Translations under genes and position numbers: made by a program | Notes under the pieces: model-generated | The model's input: the letters and a program-made list of their open reading frames with translations, nothing else | Databases searched by the model: none | What the model was told of the DNA's origin: nothing | Assembly: GCA_037176885.1 (NCBI GenBank) | Contig: JAWWNJ010000030.1 | Location: 1,302,001 to 1,366,000, forward strand | From: Favolaschia claudopus | Lineage: Eukaryota; Basidiomycota; Agaricomycetes; Agaricales; Mycenaceae | Length of the DNA stretch: 64,000 nucleotides | Direction: 5' to 3' | In this document: positions 31,878 through 42,675 of the stretch, in pieces | How positions within the stretch are numbered: position 1 is the first letter of the stretch | How the letters are laid out: each line of letters starts with the position of its first letter

Positions 31878-32449
31878 TAGTCTCACCAAGTCAGACTCTA
31901 CAAGATTTATGATAGTCGATGAATCTATTATATAGAGTCTGAACTTGATGGCGCCTGTCATCCAAGACCTCGGATTCTGTGACACACGTGCCAGTTCACA
32001 CGGTCGGATAAGGAAATGACACGTCGTTCGGAAAACTTGGCGGTCCAACTTGAGCCCAATATGCAGCTTGTTGGCTGTATGGAGGGCTTGAAACCCCTTA
32101 TTTACACTTGCCGGGGCTGATATTTACCATTGTGAAGCATCTGGGACTTTGGGCGGGGTCGTAACCAGTACGTATGCCGAAGATACTATACTTATTCCAT
32201 GAACGCAATATTACTTGATGGTTATGGTCCTAAAGCGTAAAATAGCACTGAATTATGTCTATCTATGGGCTGGACAGTCTTTCAATACTTCTCTAGGCTT
32301 GCGAAGCCTTCACAGTGGGTCGTCGCTGCGTACCATAGCACCGAAGCGTATACGTGTCATGCCCCATTGGGGCGTGGGGAAATGCACATGATGTTACAGC
32401 CGTGACAAAACCGAGGTCCGGGTCGAACCCCGCCAACAATTTCAGACTA
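31878..32449 (+). mobile_element. TAGTCT element, copy 3 (572 bp, complete)
   Basis: It begins TAGTCTCACCAAGTCAGACT and ends AACAATTTCAGACTA, flanked by a perfect 9-bp duplication CACACGAGA (31869-31877, 32450-32458). Ends are short inverted repeats TAGTCT/AGACTA. No ORF. Taken as the reference copy of the family. Confidence 0.9.
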
Positions 32450-32497
32450 CACACGAGAGGGTGAACGACTGAGGTGTGTCTGTAGCTACTGCGAATA

Positions 32498-32942
32498 CTG
32501 TACAATTTCGATCAATTCGTCTGCCACGCGTCACAGCCGATTTCCGGGGACCCCGCCAATGATTTTCTTTCGATTTTAGCGGAATTTGGAGATTTGTCGG
32601 AAAAATTAAAAACCCCTATACCCTTCCCTTTCTTATCTTTCACACATGCGCTATGGTCTTATGGTTTATGTTTCCGCTAATACCCCCGAAACCCCAAACT
32701 TAACCCACACCCTCACACGACTATACTACACATCCATCGAACACCTCCATTGCACCACCTACAACTTTATTTATCGCCTCCGGGCATCGCGTCTTAGTAC
32801 GTAGATTGTGTACTTGTTGCGGTATAAAAATGCAGAGAAAAAGAAAGAAAAAAAAGTCACGTGCGAGACGAATTGATCGAAATACTGTACTTACTATTTC
32901 GACCAAAAATTCCAACACGGTCGAAATAGTACAGTAGTACAG
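32498..32942. mobile_element. CTGTAC-family MITE with nested 50-bp member
   Basis: The left end CTGTACAATTTCGATCAATT lies after TA (32496-32497). The right end, complemented CTGTACTATTTCGATCAATT, is split by the 50-bp element at 32885-32934 and is followed by TA (32943-32944). The left arm holds GCCACGCGTCACAG. Confidence 0.78.
32885..32934. mobile_element. 50-bp minimal CTGTAC element
   Basis: CTGTACTTACTATTTCGACC faces its complement CTGTACTATTTCGACCGTG with about 10 bp between. It is flanked by TA on both sides (32883-32884, 32935-32936), and removing it with one TA restores the outer element's right TIR. Confidence 0.72.
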
Positions 32943-33437
32943 TATATGTAGACGATCGTAGGTAAAATATACATATTAAGGGGGCAGGCTATACGAGTAA
33001 CGACGAAGTCGTTACTCCGGCTATATGGCCAGCCGAGCCACTACTTCAGCAGACACACCAACTGTGAGTTAAGCCTGGGCGTCGGATACGGTGCTCTTCA
33101 TATTTTTTGGGATGTGGAAACTGTCAGGTCGTACAAGCTCAAGTGTCCACGACGCGAATCAGACATCTTTGTCAAGCTGACACTGACATCAGGTGTAGGA
33201 GCTGTTCAACTTGTCGTGTTCGGCTGCCAGTGGTCCTCGGCTGGGACGCGCGGGGCATGGTGATGTCGGTGTGTCGGTGCAGCGTCCGAGTTGCGTGGGC
33301 GACGATGAGGGCTTGTGAGATGTAGGGCTACCTTGGTCGATGTTTAGGCGGGAACGAGGTGATGGGAACGATAGTGTTAAATTTCGATACAAAAAAACCT
33401 GCGATGAGCGCAGAGTGCCGCTATGTACAATCTGATA

Positions 33438-33540
33438 CTGTACAATTTCGATCAATTCGTCTGTCACGCGTCACAGCCGATTTCTGGGGACCCCGCCAAT
33501 AATTTTCTTTCGATTTTAGCGGAATTTGGAGATTCATCGG
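33438..33540 (+). mobile_element. CTGTAC-family MITE, left arm only
   Basis: 103 bp nearly identical to the left arm at 32498-32600 (CTGTACAATTTCGATCAATT ... GCGGAATTTGGAGATT). It stops where the next element starts; no right arm was found beyond 34050. Confidence 0.75.
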
Positions 33541-33542
33541 TA

Positions 33543-34047
33543 CTGTACTATTTCGATCAATTCGTCTGTCGCGCGTCACAGGCACCTGGATTGACGAATA
33601 TTTTCGTGCCTGTCACAGGTCACCGGAGGGATTGACGAATGTGACCGAAAAGTTGAAAAAACCGGGAAAATAGGCTTTAAATTTCGATGTTTCGTCCACA
33701 GTGCACACACCTCGTTGAGCCCCCAAAACAAACATTTCTGGCGCTTTTCCCGAAGTCTTTTATGCTAGTGTGTCATCTTGGTCTCTGACTGGCTCAAACG
33801 ACTGCGAATTCCAGCCATTTCAGTCTTTTTAGAGCAAAATCTTGCAAAAGCAGCCGCATTCATCCGGGAGTTGCAATTCTGGGGCTGCAAATTGTTCAAA
33901 TTTCTCTGAAAAGAGGTGAGCAAACCCGACCCAGTTTCGGCACCATTGACGAATATCTCGAGGTGTCACGCTCGATTCAGCCCAAAGACGAACTTCAAAT
34001 GAGGTGTCACAGGTCACAGGCCGGGTGAATTGACCGAAATGGTACAG
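33543..34047. mobile_element. CTGTAC-family MITE (505 bp)
   Basis: Ends CTGTACTATTTCGATCAATT and (complement) CTGTACCATTTCGGTCAATT with TA on both sides (33541-33542, 34048-34049). Inside both ends are GCGTCACAGG and, complemented, CCTGTGACCTGTGAC motifs. Confidence 0.82.
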
Positions 34048-34120
34048 TAAACCCTTTCTTTGCATGGGTTTGACGAATAAACACTTCCTTGGTCAATCTG
34101 ACCATGGTACGGGATGGTCC

Positions 34121-34383
34121 GACTGTGGGGCCGCAGTCAGGCTGACCGCGCCGCCACAGCCGGTTTGACCGCCGACACGGCTGATCTGACTGTGGTTTAC
34201 GAGCTTGTAAAAACACGGGATTTATGGGTAGTTATAGGGCAGTATAGACTTTATGGTGTGATATTGTGTATTAGACTCAACAGAATAAAGACTTGTAGCA
34301 ACATATGACAGGAACAGCCAGATTGACTGCGTTGAGAATGACTGTGCGGCGCACAGTCGGCATGACCGTGGCAGGCCACGGTC
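34121..34383. repeat. cluster of short perfect hairpins
   Basis: GACTGTGGGGCCGCAGTC (34121-34138), GACTGTGCGGCGCACAGTC (34340-34358) and GACCGTGGCAGGCCACGGTC (34364-34383) are each self-complementary with 3-8-base loops. Further GACTGTG/GACCGCG words lie between, and CCGCGGCGCGGTC follows at about 34425. Confidence 0.65.
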
Positions 34384-34559
34384 AAAATTTAGGCGGTCAG
34401 AATAACCGCGCGAAAAATCAAATAACCGCGGCGCGGTCATACCGGCTGTGAGTTCTCTCTACAGTGAATTTAGATAGGCTCATGACCAGCCTGTCTACGA
34501 GTTGTGCAACGATTTTTACATTGGGGGTGGTAGCTTGCGCGATTCCATGTGTTCATGCC

Positions 34560-34800
34560 GGTTCTCAATGAATCGGTGCTCATAAGTCTTTACATCAATT
34601 ACCAAAACGCTAGGCCTTGTCCGGGGACTCCCTTCCCCCCCTCCAAATATGTAGGGCAATTTATCATCTTCGAGCGCCCTCTAAATTTGTCTGAATACAA
34701 TAGAGGATTTGCGATGAGCCATCGGAGCCATTGAATGGCTAACGATTTCCTTATTAGGGAACTTTGATGGCCCAACAGTTGATGTCAAATTTCTGAGTGT
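34560..34800 (+). repeat. dispersed repeat, inverse partner at 52270-52520
   Basis: GCGATGAGCCATCGGAGCCA and the following 70 bp match the complement of 52395-52480 at roughly 85 percent by eye. The unit includes AACTTTGATGGCCCAA. Element type unknown. Confidence 0.6.
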
Positions 34801-34816
34801 AAATTGTATTGATATA

Positions 34817-35899
34817 TCAATTATCGCTCTCCAAGTCTGTCAAGTCACCATCAATAGCCAGCCAAAATAAGTGTTGAATTTCTAGGCGGCTTTTGTTCAA
34901 CTTTTTTAGTCTCTCATTGACATCAGACCGCAAGATTTCAAGAAAGTCGACCAGATGCTCGTACCGCCTCTGCTCTCTTTTAGCCTCACAATCAAAGCAG
35001 AAACATTCTGCAGATTTGTTTGTGAAGTATGCTTGACCGTAGCTCACTGTGATTTCTTCCCCCTTTTTGATATCGCGGGAGGTGACTAGAACCTGGGCCT
35101 TAATGTTGCCATTGAGGTGATAAAACTGTGGTTAAGTTGATTGTGGATCCTGAAGCTACAGAAGCAAGGACACTGACCTCTGTGTTTGCTTTGCAAGAAT
35201 GATTTACAAAACGTAGTGGGCCAAAGAGAATCCGAATTTGGCCGTCCTTGCACTTCATTTGAGATAGTTTGGTATTGTCATATGATGGTGGCGAGTCCCT
35301 GGACATAACACCAAAGAGTTCGTCCAACTCCGTGCCCCTCGGAATCGATGTTCTGGCGCGGATGATGAACTGAGAAATCCCGCCAAGAATCTCGAAACTT
35401 AGATTGACAAATGCTGAACCATGGAATAGCAATGCGTATGCACGGGCACACCTTCGAATTCAAAAGTGATCAAACCTAGGGAGGAAATCAAAATCATAAC
35501 GCACCAAATAAAAATATCTGGGCAACCTCTTCTGAGTTGCAATTCAGAGATGTCATTGTGATCGAGAGCGTAGCCACCCCTTGCTTTGCGAAAAAGTCTC
35601 CCTATCTCTCGGAGCGCATCGCTTGGAAGATTGGGCGGATCGTGTCTGAATGTGAGAGGTTTATAATGGCTACCGAAAATGGACCGATGAGCTCCGAGCC
35701 AGAACATGTCGTCCACCTTCATAACCAATGCAGCCCTAAATTTGACCGTACTCAAGGTCATTGCTGCGTTTTTTATAGCTTTTCTGCGTAGTTGAGCCAC
35801 TAAGTCCGGAGTGATTTAGCGCCGGAGAAGCGGACAACAGCTTGACTTACGATCAGCTGCAGCCCTCCCCATCCTCAGTGACTTCGACCTCCGTCCCAT
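34817..35899 (-). CDS. SET-domain protein, SET9/SUV4-20 (KMT5)-like
   Basis: Four exons (35899-35851, 35799-35505, 35397-35178, 35125-34817) splice to exactly 291 codons (290 aa). The N-terminus is basic (MGRRSKSLRM). The SET core runs from about residue 118: FEILGGISQFIIRARTSIPR, GTELDELFGVMS, LFGPLRFVNHSCKANTE (the NHSC cofactor-binding motif), DIKKGEEITVSYGQAYF and the post-SET CFCFDC. The order and the FGPLRFVNHSC form resemble histone H4 Lys20 methyltransferases of the SET9/SUV4-20 group, acting in the nucleus on nucleosomes; substrate specificity is inferred. At 290 aa it is shorter than typical SET9 proteins, lacking a long C-terminal region. Intron 2 (107 bp) was chosen because shorter options break the frame. 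The gene appears intact although transposons surround it. Confidence 0.85.
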
Positions 35900-37265
35900 A
35901 ACCCTCCCTCTTGGATTGAGTGTAAGTACAGGGAATCAATTACACCGTCATCAGCCAAGCCTAGTAATCCCCGGGGTTACCGTAGTGACGGTAGCAAGGG
36001 AACGGCGGGCCCGGATCAAAATGATGGATTTGATGTGAGGCATGGGCGGGATAAGTACCCTCTATCGCGTTGATTTCTGCGGTGATGACTCTTCAAACGA
36101 TGAAGTTGACACGGACGAAAACTCACCCGAATCCTCCACATCTACACCATTCGCAAAACCGGTGTTGAATCGTCGCTCACGTCGAAGGTTGGCTCGCGAA
36201 ATTGAAGCGTGTAATTATCGTGTTGTAGAAACAACCGATGCGTCCCCACTCGCGCCACTCATCGAATTGCGTGAGCATATGGCGCCATTTGGTACTTAGT
36301 ACCAAGAGGTGTCAGATCTCTGGATCTGGCACGCTCTGATGCGCACGTGTTTGACGTCGCTTGAGGGTAAGAGGTTGGTAAGAGGTGGGCGGCTGAAAAA
36401 TCCCAGATATCAACCTCCCTTCGGCCGAAAGTACGGCGTTCGGTCCGGACCTGTTGCTCGCTCACCTTTCTTGTTTGGGATCAGCTTCGGCGGAAAGACT
36501 TAGGTCAAAGGGAGGACACCCCCATTTATTCAGCGATCTGTTGGGTCTGTATAATTTCTGGATAGGAATGTACGGTAGATCTGGGGTTTTTGATAGTCTC
36601 TCATAGCCAGACTTCAACACTATTGATCTCGTACCTCGATGTGTTGAAGTCTGTTTTTAAGTTCATAGGCGTGTCAACGGTAAAAGCTTATTATATAATC
36701 TTTGTGGCTGTGTTTCTTACGGCAAAATAGTCCACTTTTCTTATTTGTTTCTTATAGCAGCTTCCTTCGGGCATCTATAGACTCGAATTCTCGATATAAG
36801 ACATCTATGAATACATGGCTAACTACCTACCAAAGGATTTCCAATGAAATGCATCTTCTGCGCAGACGCGCCAACGTTTCGCTCCGGCTCGTGACATCTG
36901 TGACGGAGTCATCACGCATTTTTTCAACCACTTTCCGTGGTGCCTTGTCATGATTCCGGCCAGCTCAGACCTCCAGGCGACTCGTATGGGTCTATATAGA
37001 TGCTCTACACAGAGTTTTAGCCTTAGATACTACGGCAAATGGGTAGAAAACGTGATTACATAATCCGAATTCTACCCCTTGCACGCCGTTGATCTTAAAA
37101 ATGGACTAGGTTTTTGATTGATTTGAGGACGGTGTTTGGCTTGATCTGACACCAATAGCTGACGTCAGTCGGAAATTTGGCTCCGGAGTTCGGTCCGAGG
37201 GGGGTGGGCACGAGCTCACTGCGACACTATCCTTCCTCTCTAGCTTCCATGTAAACTCTACCATC
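35900..37265. other. no clear gene; strong hairpin at 36608-36653
   Basis: A frame 36042-36299 (Ser/Glu-rich, RRSRRRLAREIE) shows no domain. CAGACTTCAACAC (36608-36620) pairs perfectly with GTGTTGAAGTCTG (36641-36653) across a 20-base loop and is followed by T5, so it could fold as a stable RNA hairpin or be a tiny foldback repeat. Confidence 0.5.
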
Positions 37266-37343
37266 ATGTCGGGCAATCGACGCCATATTCCCAAAGAACA
37301 AAAAGATCTTATCGTTGTTATGGCTCATCGCAAGAGTGGGTGA
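37266..37343 (+). pseudogene. Tc1/mariner transposase, N-terminal fragment
   Basis: ATG 37266 begins MSGNRRHIPKEQKDLIVVMA, like the start of fungal Tc1-type transposases (helix-turn-helix region), and stops at 37341. No further transposase motifs follow. Confidence 0.45.
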
Positions 37344-38722
37344 ATTTTCTATGTCGCTACGTGCCCAAAGAGCTAGTTATATCTCCTGCACCGGGCCCCA
37401 CAATGAGCGAGACAGTCGTCATGAAAAGTTTATTTTGTGGAAACATAGAGGGCAGCACTGGCAACGACGGAGAGTGGTCTAAAATAAAGACAGCGTATGT
37501 TTGGCCGTGGGCTGTGCTCGGCCCGAACATCTCGTGCGCGAAACAAAGCGTGGACTTGTTGGCAACCGTAGTCACGTTTGATGCCCCATCATGGCCCAAA
37601 CAACACCATCGGAGGCAGCAAAACCTTGCTCTCTGCACCCAATCTGCACCATACAGCCGAAAAATAATCATGAACCACCAAGTTATCAATCTCTTTGCAC
37701 GCGGGGCGTTTGTTTAGTCTGATTCCATGCTTTTCTCCACCTCGAACCTCTGTTTACATCCTAAAACATGAACATTATGCCTGTGTGACGGTTAGAATTT
37801 TGAAAAGAGGCCTGGATAGTGTTCAAAAATGTAGGGAACATTATTCTATTTATTCTAACTCTTTACATGCGTGGAATTTGCGGCGTTCGAGGTGTTTTTG
37901 TGGCGAGTCCGGCAATGTCCGGGGCATCAAACGTGACTTGCACACGTCAAATGACGCCATTTTTGTTTTGATGGCTCCTCAAGGGAATTCAAACTCAGAT
38001 CGACCGGTCTCTCTGTGAACGATTTGTCTTCACACGAGAGATCGGTCACCGGTCTAAGGAATTACGCCGACACATAACAGGTGAATGAACCAGGTACGAA
38101 TTTCGGGAGGGAGGTTGTAGAGGATGATGATTATTGGCCAGCAGCTCTTCTTTCGTCGTTTGAAAGGACAGAATCCATCAGTCGAGGCGCCAAGGGCAAG
38201 ATCGGTCGGGGAGGAAAAATATTTATGAGATTGAGTCTCGCCGTCGATGGTGACACGGCGCCGTCGTCTGGTTTGGTCATGATGGACGACGATGCCGCCA
38301 CCTGTTGATTGGTGTTTACGGCATGGAGAGGCGTGGGAAGCGAGGCCTGTCAGTGACACGCACTTTGCCGTGCTGTCAAAACTGCAGTTGAACGGTGATA
38401 AAAGTGCGAGAAAATAAGATAATACAGATAATCAGTCGCCGGTACTTCACGAAGCTCGATGTCCGATGGGGCTTTAACAACGTTTGAATCCGTGAAGGCG
38501 ACGAGTGTCACGTTTTGTCAGTCTGTCAGATACAAGTTCACGATTCAGAGGAATGACGAAAAGGGTGTGAGTGGGACTGTCACTCGGAGGCTCGGACGAG
38601 GAGGTTTGAGCTCAGAGAGTCGGGCTCGGCACTCCGGCACATCATTACAATTGATTTGAATCAATGGCACGAAATTAGTCTGAAAATACTGCTTGAAAGA
38701 TTTGGGGTTGAAATAAACTTAG
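37344..38722. other. no gene seen
   Basis: Open frames exist on both strands at 37340-37717 but neither has recognisable motifs. The remainder is unassigned. Confidence 0.35.
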
Positions 38723-38924
38723 GTCGCAAAAATCGGATTCCAATTATAACTGGTTATAAGTCTAATTAAGGTTGAATCAAGGTTTATAGGCGGGTTGCAT
38801 ATAAACCGACATAGAAATTTATGACCCCATCTCCGAATGCTTCGATCTTGGCTTATGACTATAAAGCCTGATTAGACCTATAACCCGTCATAATCGGTTA
38901 TAATTGAAATCCGATTTTTGCGAC
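38723..38924. mobile_element. 202-bp MITE with long TIRs
   Basis: GTCGCAAAAATCGGATTCCA and the complement of the right end GTCGCAAAAATCGGATTTCA continue as AATTATAAC(T/C)G(G/A)TTAT and GTCTAAT, giving arms of about 60 bp. No flanking duplication is convincing. Confidence 0.75.
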
Positions 38925-40566
38925 AAATTTGTCTGGACGTATTCAACCAGGATATTGAAAAGTTCACGGTATGCATTCCAAGCACTGAAGCAAGCTTACC
39001 CTCCTATGTGAACCATTGTCCACATACTCGACATGTTTGTTCAGCCCCCTCTAGGACTTCTTAGCGATGAAGAGGTGATTGCGCTGCATGAACTCGTTTC
39101 GGTTTTTTTGGGAAGCGGTGAAGAACATAATTTGGAACATGTCGGACAGACGTCCTGTCTTCTCAGCCAATCAAATTCAAGATCTTCTCGGAAGTTTCCT
39201 CGGCCGTTCTCACACTCAGTCCGAAAAAGCCGATGTCCCATTCTCGACACTGAATTCACATTGAATTGTCTGCAGGTGCTCTCACAACCATACTCTGAGG
39301 CTGTATTAATGCTGAAGACCATATAGCAATTAGTTAGGCACGATTTCCTTGAGTACTTGGGCTAAACACCCAGAACCACAAGCAAACCTCCAAGTTCGGT
39401 TGGATTTTGGTTGAACTCCGGTGGCAGCAAGTATTGTGGAGTGCTTTATGCAGGCGCAGTATTAAAATGCATGCTTTCAGCTTGAATGTAACTGCCTACT
39501 TGTGTAATTAAATTGATAAGGATAACCAACAAAATACACACTCACTCACTCACTGCTTTTAGTTTTCCAACAACACATCTTCCGCGAACCTCTCGCGCAC
39601 AAGTCCCGTTCCTCGTCCGTCTCAGATTCTCACATGATCTCAGTGTGTACACACTCTATCCCGGATGAGACCAAGTAGGATCTTCACATGTTCCGCTATT
39701 TTTTCTGACAACCGAGACTTTTACGGACCTAAACCTCGATTTTCGACTTTATCTCAACAGAATTTATCCCTCAATTCAACGTCTTCAGGTTTTGCCAGTC
39801 TCAATCATGCTCTTCGAGCTCGCCGTTCACCCCAATCTTACGTCTATAGATGAATCCGAGGTAGTTTGAACTACATGTAAGCTCTGTTGAATCTAGACAA
39901 CTATCTGGCCTAGTGCACAGGTGCGGCAAACATAATAAGAATATCTATAGATCAGGTCAGGGAGCACCGTCTGGACGTCAGTGAAAAACACGCACCGATA
40001 TTCGGACTTGCGCCTTCCTCATTGCTCAATTGAGCAACATCAATTTTCCACTAGACGCCCAATCGAAGTATCTAAACCAGCAGTATTGCTTTCCAGAAGC
40101 TTGAAGACAATAAAGTATTTGCACCGCATTCTGAGCACGAAGGGACGCAGGTGGGCTGTTGTTTTAAGGTCGAAAGCAGGTACTTGGGGTGGGATGGATT
40201 GCGGGGCCGGGCAAGGGAATCCGATGAAAATTAGCGATGTTACTGGGGGGTCTTATTCTCCCAAAGTTACTTCTAGCTCCTCCGTTCATGCGTGGTAGGG
40301 ACAGATTGTGTACACTGTAAAAGCGCGACGCGACGAGGTGAGACAAGAGGTGAGACAAGGAAGTTGATTGACAGCACCGCTCATGGGACCCGGAACTGAT
40401 CGGATCACACAAGTATGCCTTTTTCGGACATACACATCCATCATCACGAAAATCAATTAAAAACCTGTCATTGGAATTAGGTAGGAAAGAGCTCCGGCTC
40501 TGCGTAAACTACGCCAACAGGGATTACGCAGGAAGGCCTGGGTTTCCGAGACTACATATGAGCCCC
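38925..40566. other. no gene seen
   Basis: Short frames at 39033-39326 and 39981-40298 show no domain. No repeat boundary is recognised. Confidence 0.35.
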
Positions 40567-40598
40567 TAAATCTTGTAGAGTCTGACTTGGTGAGACTA
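40567..40598 (-). repeat. isolated end of a TAGTCT element
   Basis: TAAATCTTGTAGAGTCTGAC to GGTGAGACTA equals the last 32 bp of the family; the rest of the element is absent. Confidence 0.7.
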
Positions 40599-41424
40599 CA
40601 TTTAACGGTGCATCAGATATGTACGTCATTGATCGAGTGACGTGTCAGTCACGTGTTCATTAATTTTGTTGAAGTTCTCACCCATGGCCTGTTCCAGCGT
40701 GACCATCGCAGCAACTGCCGAGGATACAATTACTTCGAGCTCGGAATCCGATCGAAGTGGGAAGGTCAGATTCTCATCTCGAGCCTATGTCAGAATAATC
40801 CCTCCGTCTCGGCGTATAACACTTTCAAGTTGTCTATCGCGCCCAATAGCCCCTCGACCCCGCCTTCATAGGACTAGGTCTCAGGCAGCTGGCAGCGCTG
40901 CCGCTTCTTGTTCTATTTGGACAATTGCAAGAAGGACGGCTCGTGTGACGAAACGACGCAGTGCTCATGCACAGACGGCCCCAATTGGTAAGCTCATACG
41001 GTCAGCCGCTTTCGCATAATATTAACCTACATCTGTTTTTAATGTCAGGTACTCCAATCTGGTTAACTCAAACGAAGCCCCGGCTCCGCTCCTGCAAATC
41101 GGATCGCAAACAGGAATCGAGGCACCGTCCAGAAGTCAACTGTCGGGGGAGGGTCACATTGGGTATCATAAGCAGCTTTCTGAGCGTCAGATGCAGGGAG
41201 AGGGCGATGGAGCGGAACCACCTGTCGGCACCCGGCAACCACACATGAGGATGCCTGCCCGCCAAATTTTGGACTTAGGGAGGTCGGATGGTCGACGGGG
41301 CCAGGAATGGTGTGCGCATTTCGAGCAGGTTATCGCATCATGGATCAGATTAATTGTGCTTCTGGGGCAAATACATATGTAAATTCAGATGGTCGGTAGC
41401 CTGACCCCAATTGTGTCAACGAAC
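40599..41424. other. unassigned, possible gene remnant
   Basis: Frames at 40642-41019 and 41040-41380 (the latter with NSNEAPAPLLQIGSQTGIEA) could be exons of a lost gene, but no family is recognised and no consistent splice pattern was found. Confidence 0.3.
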
Positions 41425-41607
41425 TGTCAGGGGACTCCACAGTTATGACGTCTTCTGACTTGGGCAGAAATTCTCTGTCTCCAAGACATCATGCTGTGCT
41501 CACTTATGTCATATCTTACGTCACCTCTTGTATATAAGTAGTCTGCTGGGGATCTCTGATCCCCAGGTTTGTTATCGACTTGGCTCCTGGGCCCTTCTCC
41601 CCTTACA
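41425..41607. repeat. solo LTR (183 bp) with 5-bp TSD
   Basis: It starts TGTCAGGGGACTCC and ends CCCCTTACA, the TG..CA form of LTRs, flanked by CGAAC on both sides (41420-41424, 41608-41612). It contains GTATATAAGTAG (41531), a plausible TATA box, and the hairpin CTGGGGATCTCTGATCCCCAG (41552-41572) downstream. No internal retrotransposon region is attached, so it is probably left by LTR-LTR recombination. Confidence 0.82.
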
Positions 41608-42151
41608 CGAACATTCATCTTTCGACGAAATTCTGGACTAGCTGGGGAAGTTGACCCACACATTCCTTTCGCTGCTTTACCTAGCACGTCAACGAGACCT
41701 GTCAGCCCATTCGTGGTGACACTGCCGTGGCTTGTGGACCATTTGGGACATATTTGGTTTCAACAATATTTTTACGGCTGTCTGAGTTCCTTTTGCGTTG
41801 TGTTCATAACAATGCTTTGTAAGGAGCGAGTTCGCTTTGTTCCTTTTAGTTTGTTGCCAATGGAGTATTTCGGTGGCCGCCCGGCTCAGGTCGCCCGGCA
41901 CAGCCACTCGGGTCTCACCCTGTGCCGCCCCTCGTTTTGGCGTGTCACCCAACTCTCGCTCGGCCAATTTCTCGCCTTCGGCCTGTCTCTAGGCTCGATA
42001 CCAGCCGTTATAGTGGTAATGACGAGCAAGCAGGTATTATTCGCTCGGAGGTTGCTGGAAACTCTTGTGATCCATTCTAATCATGCATTCAAGTGATTCT
42101 GAGCTGAAACTGACCAGAAATCAGAACTACAATGAAGTTTTCTAGCATATA
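41608..42151. other. no gene seen
   Basis: The frame 41569-42096 runs out of the solo LTR and carries no motif I recognise. Confidence 0.35.
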
Positions 42152-42675
42152 CAGTTGCGGCAAGATCAAATTACTTACCAAATAAGGAAATTCTCATCAG
42201 AACTGCCCGACCGCACAGAAAACCATCCATACGTAGGCTGGAATGGCACAAAAGGCCTGGACTCCTTTGATTGAATACATCTAGGCACAAAATAACCAAA
42301 TTCATCATACTTCCAACTGATTTTGGCCGCACTTTGATACACAAACTTGGCGGCTATCCAGCCAACATCAATGCAAAGACACAAATTTTTCTACACCAGG
42401 CGTACAAGATGGAGCCTCTAAGTATTTCTGTCCGCTTACCGCATGAAACAACCATTCATCTGGGTGCAAAAGGAGGGGATTGATGACTTGACTTGACTTG
42501 ACTTGAAGTTCTATTATATGCCGTACCTGGCCAGTAGTGAGGCTATGCGGCAGTACAAGAGGGGAGGTTAAGGTTACATGATCACTGGTAGGTTACGGGA
42601 CGATTGCGGTAAACAGAAAGGAAATGGAAATTTGAATTTCCATATTTGGTAAGTAATTTGATTTTGCCGCAACTG
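42152..42675. mobile_element. mariner-type MITE, CAGTTGCGGC ends (524 bp)
   Basis: Inverted ends CAGTTGCGGCAAGATCAAAT and (complement) CAGTTGCGGCAAAATCAAAT continue TACTTACCAAATA, about 45 bp in all, with TA on both sides (42150-42151, 42676-42677). A (GACTT)n run lies inside (42485-42506). A lone end recurs at 24464. Confidence 0.88.

Noticed and set aside
37344..37717. Frames following the Tc1-like start as the rest of that transposase
   Set aside because: Neither strand shows the DDE blocks; only the first 25 residues resemble the family.
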